A stretch of DNA of 64,000 nt, taken from positions 5,457,501-5,521,500 of the forward strand of contig NC_064047.1 of NCBI RefSeq assembly GCF_932526225.1, written 5' to 3'. Positions 25,101 to 40,100 of the stretch are shown here, in pieces. The stretch comes from Nematostella vectensis. Taxonomy: Eukaryota > Cnidaria > Anthozoa > Actiniaria > Edwardsiidae. Position 1 is the first letter of the stretch. Each line of letters opens with the position of its first letter. The position numbers and the translations under genes were made by a program. Below the pieces are notes generated by a model, which worked only from the letters and a program-made list of their open reading frames with translations, did not search any database and had not been told where the DNA came from.

Positions 25101-28100
25101 GTGGGTGATTTGAATATCGCATTCCAAATAAAATTTATTTTACAATTGTTACTAATAATCCATTCTCGTAAGCTGCTATTGTATGTATGTGCAGGAGTCA
25201 CAACAGAATTGTGTCAGTCGTACCACAACAACAATCCAGTTTTTCAAGAAACCCAAAACACCATATAAAGTATTAACTCTTTTCCTGAAGAATCTTAAGA
25301 TTTTCAATTTTGAGATAATGACCCAAATTTTGAATTCCTTTGCTATCAGTATTTGTGGTGTAATGAAGTTGCCTTTTTGCTCAGGTGATGGTAAAGCGCT
25401 ACTGAGTTTCACTGCTGAGACAAACCCCTTGCATGTGCGTGCAGAATATGCTGTTGCACTCAAGGTGGAACCAGTGGAGATCAGATACGACAATGTAAGA
25501 TCTTATAAACATAACAACAATCATGATGACTAACAACAACAACCATGACAACCAACAGCAACCATGACAACCAACAATGACAATAAGGGTGGAGACAGAA
25601 GGGATCAGATATGACAATGAAAGATCTTACAAACATAACAACAACCATGACGACTAACAACAACAACAGCAACAACCATGACAACCAACAACGACAGCAA
25701 TGACAACTAACAACATCAATAAGGGTGGAGCCAGAAGGGATTAGATACGACAATGTGAGATCTTATAAACATAACAACAACCATGACGACTAACAACAAC
25801 AACAGCAACAACCATGACAACGAACAGCGACCATGACAACCAACAACAACAACAAGGGTGGAGCCAGAAAAGATCAGATACGACAGTGTAAGACTATGAA
25901 CATAACAACAACCATGACGACTAACAACAACAACAGCAACAACCAACAGCAACCATGGCAACCAACAACGACAATAAGGGTGGAGCTAGAAGGGATCAGG
26001 TACGACAATGTAAGATTTTATAAACATAACAACAACCATAACGACTAACAACAACAACAGCAACAACCATGACAACCAACAGCAACCATGACAACCAACA
26101 ACAACAATAAGGGTGGAGCTAGAAGGGATCAGGTACGACAATGTAAGATTTTATAAACATAACAACAACCATGACGACTAACAACAACAACAGCAACAAC
26201 CATGACAACCAACAGCAGCCATGACAACCAACAACAACAATAAGGGTGGAGCCAGAAGAGATCAGATACGACAATGTAAGATCTTGTAAACATAACAACA
26301 ACCATGACGACTAACAACAACAATTGCAACAACCATGACAACCAATAGCAACCATGACAACCAACAACGACAGCAATGGCAACCAACAACGGCAATAAGG
26401 GTGGAGCCAGAAGGGATCAGATATGCCAATGTAACATCTGATGAACATAACAACAACAACAATGACAACCAACAACAATAAGCATGGAGCCAATAGGTTT
26501 GGGTACGACCATGTAAGTTCTGATGAAAATAACAAAAACAACAACTGCAACAACAGCTACAAGGGTGGATCTATTAGAGATGCGATACAACAGTGCAAGA
26601 GCTAATAATCAAAATTCCAATGACATTATCTAATTAGGTTTATTCTGCTGCTGCTGATGATGGTGATGCTCATGATTTTGATCAAGATGATTAATTATAA
26701 TGGTGATGATTGATGATTAATGATAATGGTGATGATTGATGATGATAAATGGTAATGGTTATCATTGATAATGATAAATGAAAATGGTTATGATTAATGG
26801 TGATTTATGATAATGGTGATGTTGATGATGACAATGATTGGGCTGCAGGATACCTGTATTAATGGTGGTGTTGAGGCATAATCATAATGATGATGGTGTT
26901 GATTGTGATCGTGTTGATGATGATGATGTTGATGTTGTTGATAGTGATGATGATGATGTTGGTGGTGATGGCGATGATGATGATGATGGTGTTGATGATG
27001 ATGGCAATGATGATGATGGTGTTGATGGTGATGGCGATGATGATGATGATGGTGTTGATGGTGATGGCAATGATGATGATGATGATGTTGGTGGTGATGG
27101 CGATGATGATGATGATGGTGTTGATGGTGATGGCGATGATGATGGTGTTGATGGTGATAGCTTCTTCTCGTATCTTTCAGATCACTGTGGACAAGGTCAT
27201 TGACTTCTTTGATGTCCCAAACTACTCCAAACTGCAAGAGTAAGTTATATTGTAATAATGTCGCATTATTGGCCGATACATTATTATAAAAATAACCAAC
27301 GCTTTGATTTATCTGATTGGTGCACGTATATTATGCATTTCAACACTCAAACATATCATGTTTGGTCCACATGGAAAAGATGCACCATGAAATAATAAAG
27401 TAAAGGTTTATAATTTGAAGCCAAATTTGAAGCCAAATTTTCAATTTTCAAACTCGAGCGGCGCTCTTGTACTTCAATGCTCTGCCCTGTAATTTTTCCC
27501 AACACAAGATTCTAAATTCAATAAAGGCACTGACAAAACATTGTATTTCTGAAAAATAATAAAAACTAATGAAACTAATCTTACCCATGTGGGGTATTAG
27601 ATGTGCATGACATACATACTGTACCAGCAGAGCAATGCCAGACAGGTTGAATTTTATCATCTTCTTTAGGCTAGAGGCAGCTGCAGCGAACAAACTGCGG
27701 GAATTGAGAAGCTGGACCCGGTCAGGGTTGGAGTACGCCATCGCACAACACAAGGTCAGTTGGTAGACTATAGCTACCGTAAGCAACAATATAAAACGAA
27801 ACCAGATTAAACGAAATGAGATAAAACAAAACCAGAATAAAACAAATGAAACGAAACAAAACCAGATTAAATGAAATGAAACAAAGCGAAACCAGATAAA
27901 ACGAAATGAAACAAAACAAATCCAGATAAAACAAAATGAAACGAAACAAAATGGAAACATTTGTTAGAAACAGAACAAAACCATGTAGAAATAAATGAGA
28001 TAAAATAAAACGCTATTAAGCTAGATCAGAACTTAATTAGATGAAACAAAATAAGGTTAAACGAAAAAAAATGAAAAAAGAAAGAAACTAAACATTGTTT

Positions 28101-31100
28101 AGTTAAACACAACAAAGCAAAATAAAACAAATCTAAACAAAATAAAACATTTGGAACACAGAGCTTAACAAAAGGAACATGTGAATTTGAACTGCCTTTT
28201 CTTTTTCAATTTTAAAGACATATTTGCTCTCTTGTGAAACTGCCTTGACGTCCATTATTAGTAACATACAGTAGAAAAAAGCATTTTTCCAATTTGTAGA
28301 AATCTGTAATAGCCTCCTTAAATGCGGAGTATTTAGGACATATTACTGGTAAGGTACATATGTATTTAATTAAATTTTTTTTCAGGTGACCTTTGTTGAC
28401 ATGGACGTCCGTTCGCCATACATCGTTATCCCAGAATATGGAAATTTAGCAAGGTAAACACACTTTGTCTCTTGTTTCTTGCTGCATCTATATTATGCCC
28501 TTTCCCCTAAAATGAAGCCTCTTCATACTGAAATGTTCTGCCGCAGAAAAGGGAATGTGCTGATTGTAGACTTGGGTCATCTAACTGTCGTCAGCGACTT
28601 GGTCGACAGGGACAAAGTTCCCGTCAAAGTGAGTAACCTGTGGGGAGGGGAGATGAAGGATCTGCTAAGTCAGCCTGTGGGGAGGGGTGCGGGGAGAAAA
28701 TGGATCTGTTAAGTCAGCCTGTGGGGAGGGGTACAGGGAGATAATGGATCAGCTAAGTCAGCCTGTGGTGAGGGGTGCGGGGAGATAATGGATCAGCTAA
28801 GTCAGCCTGTGGGGAGGGGTATTACAATTATTGACCCACTAAATCAACCTGTACGGAGGTAGGGGGGTCAATGATCTTTCATGTCTGTTTTTTTTTACAG
28901 AAAAGATCAGATGATGAGCTTGCAGAGATGTTCTATGATAAGTTTGATGTGAAGGTGACAGATGTTCAGCTAATCTTGGCTGAAAAAGGTGAGTAAACTC
29001 TTTCGGAGACATCTTTTGGAGCTTGCCTTACATCCCCCTTTTGTCTCACTTGACAAACTTTTCTAGTAACATTTGTGTTTGTCTCTCATCAAAATATTTA
29101 AGGGTGTGTAGCCGGGGATGGAGGTGGAGGGGTGGGGGTGCGCAGTAAAAGATAGGTCTAGGTCCCCTTGCATCCACCCTTAGTGATGTGCCTGAATCTC
29201 CTACCGGCTGTCAGTCTTTTGCATAAAACTGTTTCTGCCTTTTTGGTTAAAAGTGGGTATTTGTAACATGGCACCTATGTACTGTAGGGTGAAAGGGGTG
29301 GGGGCTTGGGCATAAAGGGTCATCTAGAGTGAAGGGGGAGGTTCAAGAAAGGGGTAGTGGGTAGGGTAGACTAGAAGCCTCTGAAAAAGTCTTAAGTGGA
29401 GCCTGATCATTTGGCTTGAGAGTCAAAGTCAATACCACTAAGCCATCGCGCCACAGTGTGAATCAAACACTCAGTATAGTAGATAATGTGGATAATGTCA
29501 AGCGCTGGTATAATGGGTAATAGAACTTTTTTCCTCCTCAGGGTCAGACTGGCACTCTCTTCAAGTGCAATCCTCCACGCCTGAACACATCCTTCCTGCC
29601 ACTTGCATGGAGCTTCAGGCTTACAAGAGCATCAGCGCCGAGTATCCTGAATTACCAGAGTAAGGGTGTCTTCCATCGCCGTCGCCATCAGTATCACCAC
29701 CTTCACCATTACCATAATCATCACCATCATTTAATCATCGCTATCACCATCACCATCAAAACATCATCATCATCATCACTACAACATCACCACCAACACC
29801 ACCATCACCATAATCATCATCACCATCACCCTCACCAACATCATCATAATCATAGTAATCATCATCGTCATCATCATCATCATTAATATTACAATAACTA
29901 ATATCAATGGTAACTGTTGAAATTGCTAGCCAACTAATAAGGAAATTTCTAAAGCACTAACAAACTTTGTATTATCACATACTGTACTCTAGTAAAGACT
30001 TTTCTTTTAAGTCAACTGTGTTCATTTGTCAGATTCAAAGCGATATCAGTTCTTCCTACTTTATGGATCAAGCTGTCAGACACAAAGTATAAACAACTAA
30101 TGCAGGTACTGCATTCCATAGCATGAACCAATGTCCTGATTGTTCGGAAATACATACTCATATGATATCTCATGTTGAATTACATTTTATATTATTTAAT
30201 AAATATATAGTGTATTATATCAACTTAGGGTACCATTGTCAGCCACAACTTTTTTATTGCTTTCTTGTAATGTTGGAGGGCAAATGTTATAATCTCGAAA
30301 TAACCACCTAAAAACAAAGTTTCATACTTTATTTACCAAATTCAAAAAAAGTAAATGATGGAAATGATACTTTTTCGCACTTGGTACTTTGCTAGGATGA
30401 CAAAATGGCGGTCGACAGAGGCGTTTCAAACTGCGCCCACCTTATGTGTTTCCATGCCTACCCAAACCAGCAATCTTGTCTGTAGACTGGCTAGTTCTAC
30501 GCTTACTCAGACCACCTAGTTATTCTACAGCTTGTCTGTAGTCTTTCTAGTCATACGCTCACTCAGACCACCTAGTTATTCTTCAGCTTGTCTGTAGTCT
30601 TCCTAATTCTACGCCTAGCTAGGCCGTTCAGATTTTTTTTCGAAATATCCCACGTGATCTGCTGTTCCTTTGTCTGTATTTGTATTCATATTGCTATTTT
30701 TTTCTCTAGTTCCTCAAAAATTTCCCTCTTGGCACACAAACGAGAAAAGAGGTGGAGACAAAAGGAAAACCTCTTTTAGACAAGGTGACGATTGTCTCCT
30801 TTCTTTTGCTTTTCCTTGTAGTTCCTTTGTTGTTTTTAATTCATGGATGCTGTTGTTGTTGGTGGTGGTGGTGCGGGTGATATTATTTCTATTGTTGATA
30901 CACAGTTGCCATCATGTTGTGTTTGTTGTTTATTTTTATTTTTTTTTTCAAAACCTATAAAATCTCTAGCAATGGGTTCGCACGGCCTCCACTTTATCCG
31001 TGGATGAAGTCACCAGCATCCAAGCCATCCTCAGTGAGAAGTTACACCCAAAATCCGACGGTGAGACAAAGATAACTAGAGGGATGATTGTGCCCGGAAT

Positions 31101-34100
31101 GGATGGGCTTCCTGTGTATAGTTACACTGCGGCGCACGCTAGTGTGGCTACCTTAAACTCGACTAAATCCTCCTTGCTATGAAATTTGCATAAATTAAAA
31201 CTGTGATTCTTGCATGAATAAGTTCTACGGACTGATTTTCAAAACACAAATAACGTGAGGCCGAAGTGCACATAACCAGATTTTGGCTTTTTAAGATCAT
31301 TTTTCCTTGATCATCATTGCCCTGTGCATCAGTTCAGTGACGAAAAGCTCAAATTTCAATGACACTACAAAAAGTCGCATCAATTTAAAAAAAGTCGCAC
31401 TTGAAATTTTGTTTGCTATAAGTTACTAAGTACTCAGAGAAATTCTCCGCCTTATTCGATGTGAAATGGGCTTATTTGAAGCGTCACGTCATGTTTTTGC
31501 GTCATGTCCGATAGCGCGCGTAGCATGTACTAGTGGCCACGGTAGCGCGCGTAGCATGTACTAGTGGCCACGGTAGCGCGCGTTGCATGGATAAGTTGCC
31601 ACGCTAGCGCGCGTAGCATGTACTAGTGGCCACGGTAGCGCGCGTTGGATGGATTAATGGCCACGGTAGCGCGCGTTGCATGGATTAGGGGCCACGGTAG
31701 CGCGCGTTGCACTGTTCGAGCTGGATGATTTTAGGGGACGCAATTCAACATGGCGTCAACATTATTACATTTTCTAGCTTCAAACAAAACTTCTCTTCAT
31801 TTCGCTCCACACTGAGGGTGTAAATCAAACCATTTCAACCCCCTTTTGCTATATTTCTCTGATTTCACCTGTCTTTCCAGTCAGATGTCTAGTCAGGCCA
31901 CTTAATTATTCTTTCTAGTCATGCAACAAGGCATGTCGCTGTTGTGACCCAGATTCGCATTTGATTTCTTATCAATTCCTCCCCAATTGATCCCTTCGTA
32001 AGAAGGTAATTGATACAGTGATGTTTGACTAATTTATCCCAGGCGAAGACGACGAGTGGTTCGACTCGGTTGAGTATCTTCCGGGAGATAGGTATGTTGA
32101 TTTTGTGTGCTAATTCCTGATCTCAAAAATACCCAGATTAAACGGTGTGCCAGAGTCGTATTGTGCCGCCTTGGAAAAGTTCGTCAGATAATGCGACCTT
32201 AGCTCGACCCCACGCTTACTGTAATACCACACTAAGGTCGAGCTTCAACCGAACAAGAACGGTGCGCCTCTATCACGCCATTTGATCTAGTTCTAAGAAA
32301 TTATCTTGTTTTTGTGTCTTGTATGATCTAGGTCTAAGAAATATCTTGTGTTTGTGTCTTGTATGATCTAGTCTACGAAATTATCTTGTTTTTGTGTGTT
32401 GTATGATCCAGGTCTAAGAAATTATCTTCTTTTGTGTCTTGTATGATCTAGGTCTAAGAAATACTCATGTTTTTGTTTCTTGTATGATCTAGGTCTACGA
32501 TGAAATACTCTTGTTTTTGTTTCTTGTATGATCTAGGTCTACGAAATGCTCTTGTTTTTGTGTCTTGTATGATCTAGGTCTACGAAATGCTCTTGTTTTT
32601 GTGTCTTGTATGATCCAGGTCTAAGAAATTATCTTGTTTTGTGTCTTGTATGATCTAGGTCTAAGAAATACTCATGTTTTTGTTTCTTGTATGATCTAGG
32701 TCTACGAAATACTCTTGTTTTTGTTTCTTGTATGATCTAGGTCTACGAAATGCTCTTGTTTTTGTGTCTTGTATGATCTAGGTCTGAGAAATTATCTTGT
32801 TTTTGTGTCTTGTATGATCCAGGTCTAAGAAATTATCTTGTTTTGTGTCTCGTATGATCTAGGTCCAACAAATGCACTTGTTTTTGTGTCTTGTAAGAAG
32901 TTGGTCATGTCACTTTGTTAAGGGGGTTTTGGTGAGGCGGGGAGGGGCATTTTTGTTGTTAATTAGGATTTCACGGTGACAGGCATGTAGGGTAGTTTTT
33001 GGTCATGTAGTGGGGCTTTTTACTTTAAACCAAACAGACCGGGGAATCCCCCTCACAGCTAAGATCGTCGGTCTCTATGTATCATATTGTGGACTGACTT
33101 ACAAAAAAAATTTTATGCAATCGAGCCTTTGCGCAGCAAAAGTATTTTATCCGTACTGGGATGCTAGCGCAGCGAGAAGAAGGCACGACTCCTGTACCTC
33201 AAATTGCTCAAATTGATTCGTACCATCGAGGACATCCTTTTGAGCCTAAAATTGCATGTCTTTTTGTTTACTGCCAAGGCCTGGGAGCAGAGCGTCACAG
33301 GCGCCAGACAGAACGTACTTCACCGGGGAGTTTGCCATACACCAGGTACAGTTGGTATGATAACACATCCCCCTCTCCCTCTCCCTACTGTTTAAGTATT
33401 ACTAGAAATTACTTTTCTCCTTGCAAATATGCGATACCCATAAGGCCTTGTGCTTCTCACTATACACTGTTGGAATATTACTAGAAATTACTTTTCTCCT
33501 TGCGAATATGCGATACCCATAAGGCCTTGTGCTTCTCACTATATACTGTTGGAATATTACTAGCGATTAATTTTCTCCTTGCGAAAAAGTGGTACCTATT
33601 AGCATTGCATGTCGTTATATACTATGTAAGCTTTGATTATGATTACTGTAGTTTTCGTTAAATATGGAAATGTTAACATTTAGAATGTCGCAGGCCTGTA
33701 CCCTGGGGGGAGGGGGGGGGTGGAATTGTTAACATTTAGAATGTCGCAGGCTTTTTGTAGACAAAACTATAAGGTATAATCGAATTAGAAAAAAAGGCAT
33801 TCTAGATCACTCTAGTTTGTCAAAAACCTAAAATTCAGACGTATTTCGGAAATGGCATATTTTTTGGGGGTTCTTTCGGGGGTGGTGAGATTTTTATCAG
33901 AAATCTCACACCCCCCCCCCCCCCCATCCCCCGTGGAAAATTTAGGTCCACTTTTTTGGATCTCGCACCCCCCCCCCCCCCTTCCCCCCAAGAAAAATGC
34001 TGCAATCTGTTACAAAACTAATGGGACACTTTCCCTCCCCCTTCCTCAATGTTGGAGGGCAAATGATCACCTTGCTACTGCTTGTGTTTTGAGCTGAAAA

Positions 34101-37100
34101 ATCGCCTCTAACCAATATTAATCGGGGGGAGAGGGCTGGCGGTTGTTCGTATGGGAAGTGTCCCACTTACGTTTTTTGAGGATTTTGTGCCTGTGTCACA
34201 ACAAAGAAACACATCGAACACTCACTGCTTTTTTATCGATTTATAAAGAATATTATTCTTGAAATGTGTTCAACAATAAATGTTGGAAAATGCGGATACA
34301 TGTTGAAAAAAAACACCTTACACTTAATAACCTTTGAATCCGTTTGAAAATCCTCTGAAAGTTTCAAGATAATTTATTGTTTCTACTACTTGCTGTTTCA
34401 ATTCCCAATCTAGGGTACTGTGTACAACTATTGTACTTAACTAATTCTACTTCCTTAACTCTTTAGGTCGCACGCGTGAAATCGAGTTAAGGGGGCAAAA
34501 TCAGTATGCGAAGCTTACCTCCTGACTTCGATTTCACGCGCGACTAGCAAAGAGTTGTGGGAAGACATGGGGGAGGTGGGTTATTCGTTTATCTTATTTT
34601 GGATTTAAACATCTGAAAATCGTTTATCTATCGGCTAATAATGTTTTTTTTCCTTTGATATTTATTCGGCATACTATGATTTTTATTTTTGAAAGGACGT
34701 TATTGATTTTGAGGTATTCTCTCAGTATAAAGAGTACATCAATTGAATAGTAATTGAAATTTCGAATAACGGTCGGCTAGCCTTTTTTAATGATATCTAT
34801 AACACCTGGAAAAAAGTTTTTTTTACCTTTGTTGCTGTATACATTCAAAGTTGGGGGATAAATTAAGGGAAAATTTTCGATCTAAACCATCACATTAACC
34901 AAATTCAGTCAACAAATCTTCGATAGCTTGCCAAAATCAGCCGATGGAAATGGATTCTTTCTCCGGATATTTTTTTGGGTGACAAAATGGTGGATGGCAG
35001 ATCACAGGTTCCTGTGGGCTCATACACATAATGTTCTCCTGGGCACATGAAAAGGCTCTCACTCCTACAGCGTTCTAGTGTTTGCTCAAACTAATATTAT
35101 TAGTAATAAATGCTCAGTTACAAGCTTCCTAATATTCAATCGATTACGCTTAGTCAGGTAACCCCCAAAAAAATTTTTAATTGCTGCGCCATTTTTTTAA
35201 AATCACAAGCCATTGTTTCGAATTAGATCACAGAGTATAATCTTCTAAAGACTGGATATTTATTCGGGTGGAAAATTTTGTTGAGCTTTTCACCTGCTTT
35301 CGTAAAGTAAGAGGATATTGTCAGTTAAAGCCACAACCTCGATTAATCTGCAAATGATTGAACGTGTAAGGAAGATAGAGAAATCTTCCAATAATATTTA
35401 CAAAAGTGTAAGGAAGATATGGAAATCAGCCAAACATTATTGACAAAGATTGTTGGAGGAAACTCGAGAGTGTTATCAGGGATACACCTTTTTTTTCTTA
35501 GGACCGTTAATGGATTAAACGTTTTAAAAGGCAATACATAGGGAGCTTTAAGCCCGCGGACTGGAAGCGTTACGTTGGCCAAGGATTTATTCACTTCAAT
35601 GGAGGCCTTCTCAAGATGCTAACGATAGTGTGGGCTGTGTAAACAAACTTTGGGTTTCGCTATAGGAAGCAAACCGTCAGCAAAATCAGTTGAAGTTTGA
35701 TCAAACGTTCGAATTTTTTAACGAGTGAAGTCTTGTCTAGCGTCGATATTCTGATCAAACGTTCGATTCTTCTTGAGGGGTAAGCTGGTGAAACGTGCGA
35801 AGATTCTTCACTGTGATTCCAAGATTTGCTCACTTCAATGAAAACCTCCTCAAGCTGCGTAAGGAACCGGGGACTGTGCAAACAAACTGGTGTTCCGTTT
35901 TGGGAAGCAACCCACGAGTTGACATATTGATCAAATGTTAGATTCTTTATAACAAGTCAGTTGACATATTGATCAAACGTTCGATTCTCAACGAGTAAAG
36001 TAGAACATGCGATCCTTTCTCACTCGTAATCCCAAGCTTTTCAAGTGGTAAAGATTCGTCTCTCTCAAGTTGATTATTATCAAGTTGTGGTTAGAATCGG
36101 GACGTTGACTCAACTTACAAACTCCTTGTCCAACGTTTGGCCGTGCTGAAAACGGCATTTGATATTTGATAGTATCTGGCGACTCCACCCAAGTTGAAAA
36201 CAGGTAACAGGATTTGGCTCTGACGGGACAGTACATGCTGTATTGGGTGTAAACTGAACTGTTCTTCGCATTTTTATATACAAAAAACAGTACCTGAAGA
36301 CTAGTGAGCTTAAACGTTACATCACCAAGCGTGATCGTGAACATTGCGTTACCAAGTGTGCTCGTGAACGTTACTTTACCAAGCTTATCGTGAACTTTAC
36401 CTTACCAAGCGTGATCGTGAACGTTACGTTATCAAGCGTAATCGTGAATGTTATGTTACAAAGCGTGATCGTGAACGTTACCTTACCAAGGGCGGACATT
36501 TACATTACGTTACCAAGCGTGACATCAGGCGTCATGTTTTTCAACACGTTTGGGATCATCTTCACCGTGATTCTTATAGTAATCACGCTCGCAGGCAACA
36601 CTCTAGTGTTCCTCACATTTCTTTGGCGCCCATCGGTTCGCAAACCCAGCAATATACTTTTTTTGAACCTCTGCCTTGCAGATACGACGTTTGCATTGCT
36701 CGTATTCCCGCTGGAGGTTGTCTTTCTGGGGTATTACCCCGCCTGGCCGCTAGGGCCTCGTTGGTGTAAGCTCTGGCAGGCGGTGTCCCTCGATGTGGGA
36801 TCCACTCAGATTAACACGCTTGCTGCAATCTCGATTGATCGGTGCTCATTCGTGAAGGATCCCTTTAAGCATAGATTTTGGTTGACACTGCATAAAGCTT
36901 TTACCGTGTGCATTGTCACGTGGACTTTGGGCGTCGTAACGGGCGTATTTTCGTTGCTTTTCATCGTAGTACCGCGTCAAGGTCGCTGTGATCAGCTTCA
37001 TGTGAACAACGCCACCGCTTACACATTTACGGGGCTGGCTGCAAATCTTGTGGTACCATTTGTTGTTATTGTGGTTTCCTACTTGAAGCTTCAGGCTATA

Positions 37101-40100
37101 GCTAAAAAACAGTTCCGCACTATTTATTTTACTAGGGATAGAATTCAACAACAAATATCCGCAGGAAATGACGTATTAAGTAACGCAACATAGAGAGACA
37201 GAAACAGTAACGCAACAGAGAATGACGGCGGGAGTAACGCAACAGCGAATGACGGAGGCAGTAACGCAACAGAGAATGACGAAGGCAGTAACGTAACAGA
37301 GATTGACAGAAGGAGTAACGCAACAGAGATTGACGGAGGCAGTAACGCAGCAGAGATTGACAGGGAGTAATGCAGTAAGGAATAACTATGAAAGTCGCCA
37401 ACAGACAGTTACGCCGGAAGTAACGCAATAGGGAGTAAGACAAGAAACAGTAAAGCCACCAAAACAGTCGGTTTGCTGGTTGGTGCGTTTGCTGCCTGCG
37501 TGCTACCGTTCCTGTGTTTCCATATCTACGATTTCTTTTCCACTGAGCCCTACAGCTGCCATTTCTGTCTCTGCGCTAGTAAGTGGGTATCGTTTAGTAA
37601 CTCGGCCATGAATTGGGCGTTGTACTGTTTTTCTAATTGTGATTTCAAGATAGAGTTGAGGCAAGTAGTATAGCGGGTTTGTAAAGGGGCCTATTGTAGT
37701 GGTTCTGGGGATCGTTGATAGACTGACTGCACTAAGTAGTATCGCGGGTTTGTAAAGGGGCCTATTGTAGGGGTTCTAGGGATCGTTGATAGACTGACTG
37801 CACTTAGTAGTATCGCGGGTTTGTAAAGGGGCCTATTGTAGTGGTTCTGGGGATCGTTGATAGACTGACTGCACTAAGTAGTATCGCGGGTTTGTAAAGG
37901 GGCCTATTGTAGTGGTTCTGGGGGTCGTTGATAGACTGACTGCACGGAGGACTAGTGCGTGATGTCGAGCCTGTTTATCCCATATCTCTTAATTCGGCAG
38001 AAAGCTACCGTGGTACTTCTATTAAGCGGCCAAATATTTAAAAGCCAAGTTGAAGTGTCGAGGAAAAATGTTGATACGCAGATTGAATCGAATATGCTTG
38101 TGTTATATGTCATTGTAAAGCTTCATAAATGAGGAAAATGATAATCCTTTTTGTTTCAAGGTTTGATGAAATGCTTTTTTTAACAGGTTTTAATAACGCG
38201 CTTGTTTTTAGCTAATCACATCCCTTTAAAACCCTAATTTTTCTAAACTTTCCGGCAGGTTTTAGTAACGCGCTTGTTTTCAGCCAATCGCATCCCTTAA
38301 AAACCCTAATTTTTCTTAATTATCCGGCAGATCTTTACCGTTTTATGGCTTATGTCAATCACCATATACACACCGACAAAACGGTGTTCGGCTTTTGAGA
38401 TATTTTTCTTTGTTCCTTTGCAAATTTGAGTCAAAGTCAGGAGACTAATTAATTTCCAGGTAACACGACACCGGACATAAAATACAATCCGCTCAAAATC
38501 TCTCAAAAGCCGAACACAGTATCACTCTTGAATAAATAACCTAGTAACCTAGTGTGTTGCAAAATTTTGCAGTTCTTATACTTTACGCACATTAGGGTTT
38601 TGAGGTTTAGAAATGCACGCGAATTCGAAGCTGAGAAAATCTGTATTTGGCTGCCTCAATTAAGCGACCACTTATCAGGGTCCTGTGGTCAGCCGCTAAA
38701 AAGAGGTACCATGCAATCCTGCGTGACACAACCGAATATGACTATTTGTTAAAAATATATTTAATATTGCTTTGAAACCGGATATTGTGTTTTAATACGA
38801 GCTTGTAATGTTTATCTACATGCTATCATAATTGTCCATACACTATAATAAGGGTATTGTGTTTTATGTGATCTTGTGATTTATAAACGTGCGATCATCA
38901 TAAAAAGTGAACAAATGATTTTAATTACGGGTTAAATTATTATTGTACACTAATTACCTAGAATAAGATATGCCATATTTTACCATGAATCGAATAGAAA
39001 TTGTTTTTGCACAATGAAACATTTCGACTATAACACCATAGCAAATCATCTTTGGCCTATAAGAGAATAGGACATATCGCCGGTCTATTGAATATTCCCT
39101 GAACCAATGAAAATAAAATTGCCAAATTTCTAGCGTTCTCACTTTTCGCGTGATACGAATAGATCTCTATACCAGGTGATATATCTTCTAATACTTGTCA
39201 TAATACGACATGATGCATGCTATGTTACAACAATCATGACTTTGTGGCCCATCATTTTAAAAACATTTTTGTCTTTCAAAATACCATCTAGGACAATGAT
39301 AATCACAAAAAAGTTAAGAAGAAAATCGAGCTTAACATTTGTCTAGGAACTAGTATTATCCAGGTCTCTACATGTGCTGCTGACCTACTGTACAATGCGA
39401 CATCATCCGGTATAATCGCGATGTATTTGCAGCTCTAATACAGTCTGACGTCATCCCCCACAAGGACAAAGGCCCCCCAGTAATACGGGTGACTGTATCG
39501 GTTGTTGTCGGCGATAGTGTCTTGAATGGTCTTCTTCAGACTGGCACTAGTAGTCATGCCGCTGGCCAGGTTTCGATAGAATTTCAACATGAAGTACTGA
39601 GTCGCCTCGTCACTGATCTTCCATAGCGTGGCTAGAACAGAGCGGGCGCCTGCAGCGAGGAAGGCACGAGTTAGCCCCATGACGCCCTCAGCTCTGATTC
39701 TCTCCCCTTTGCCGCTATGGCAGCAACTGAGGACAACCAGCTTCGCATTGATGCGACAGGCGCTCACTTCTTTCATCGTCAGCAGGTAATCCTCTTCTTC
39801 AACGAGAATTGGGTTTCTCGTCTCTGGAGCAACAAGGATTTTCCCTGTTGTCGCGTCACCATGTGAAGCAATGTGGATTACGCCGACACCTTCCTTGAGT
39901 CTAGACATGACAGCGTCTTTTGTTGCTTGGCGTGCAACCAAGCAAGTCACATTGGAAGTTACATCCGAAAGCACTTTACCGATTTCTTGGGCTTCCTTGC
40001 TTGCCATCGGGAGGTTTTGGAACACGCTGTTGAACGAATCCAGCCCCCATTGCTCATTCTTGAGTGACCATACAATGGCGTCTGATCTAGGGTTAGCGAC

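Noticed and set aside
26794-27243. Poly-His, poly-Asp and poly-Met frames
   Set aside because: Trinucleotide repeat artefacts next to exon 24. Only the last 59 bases are coding, in the VPS13 frame.
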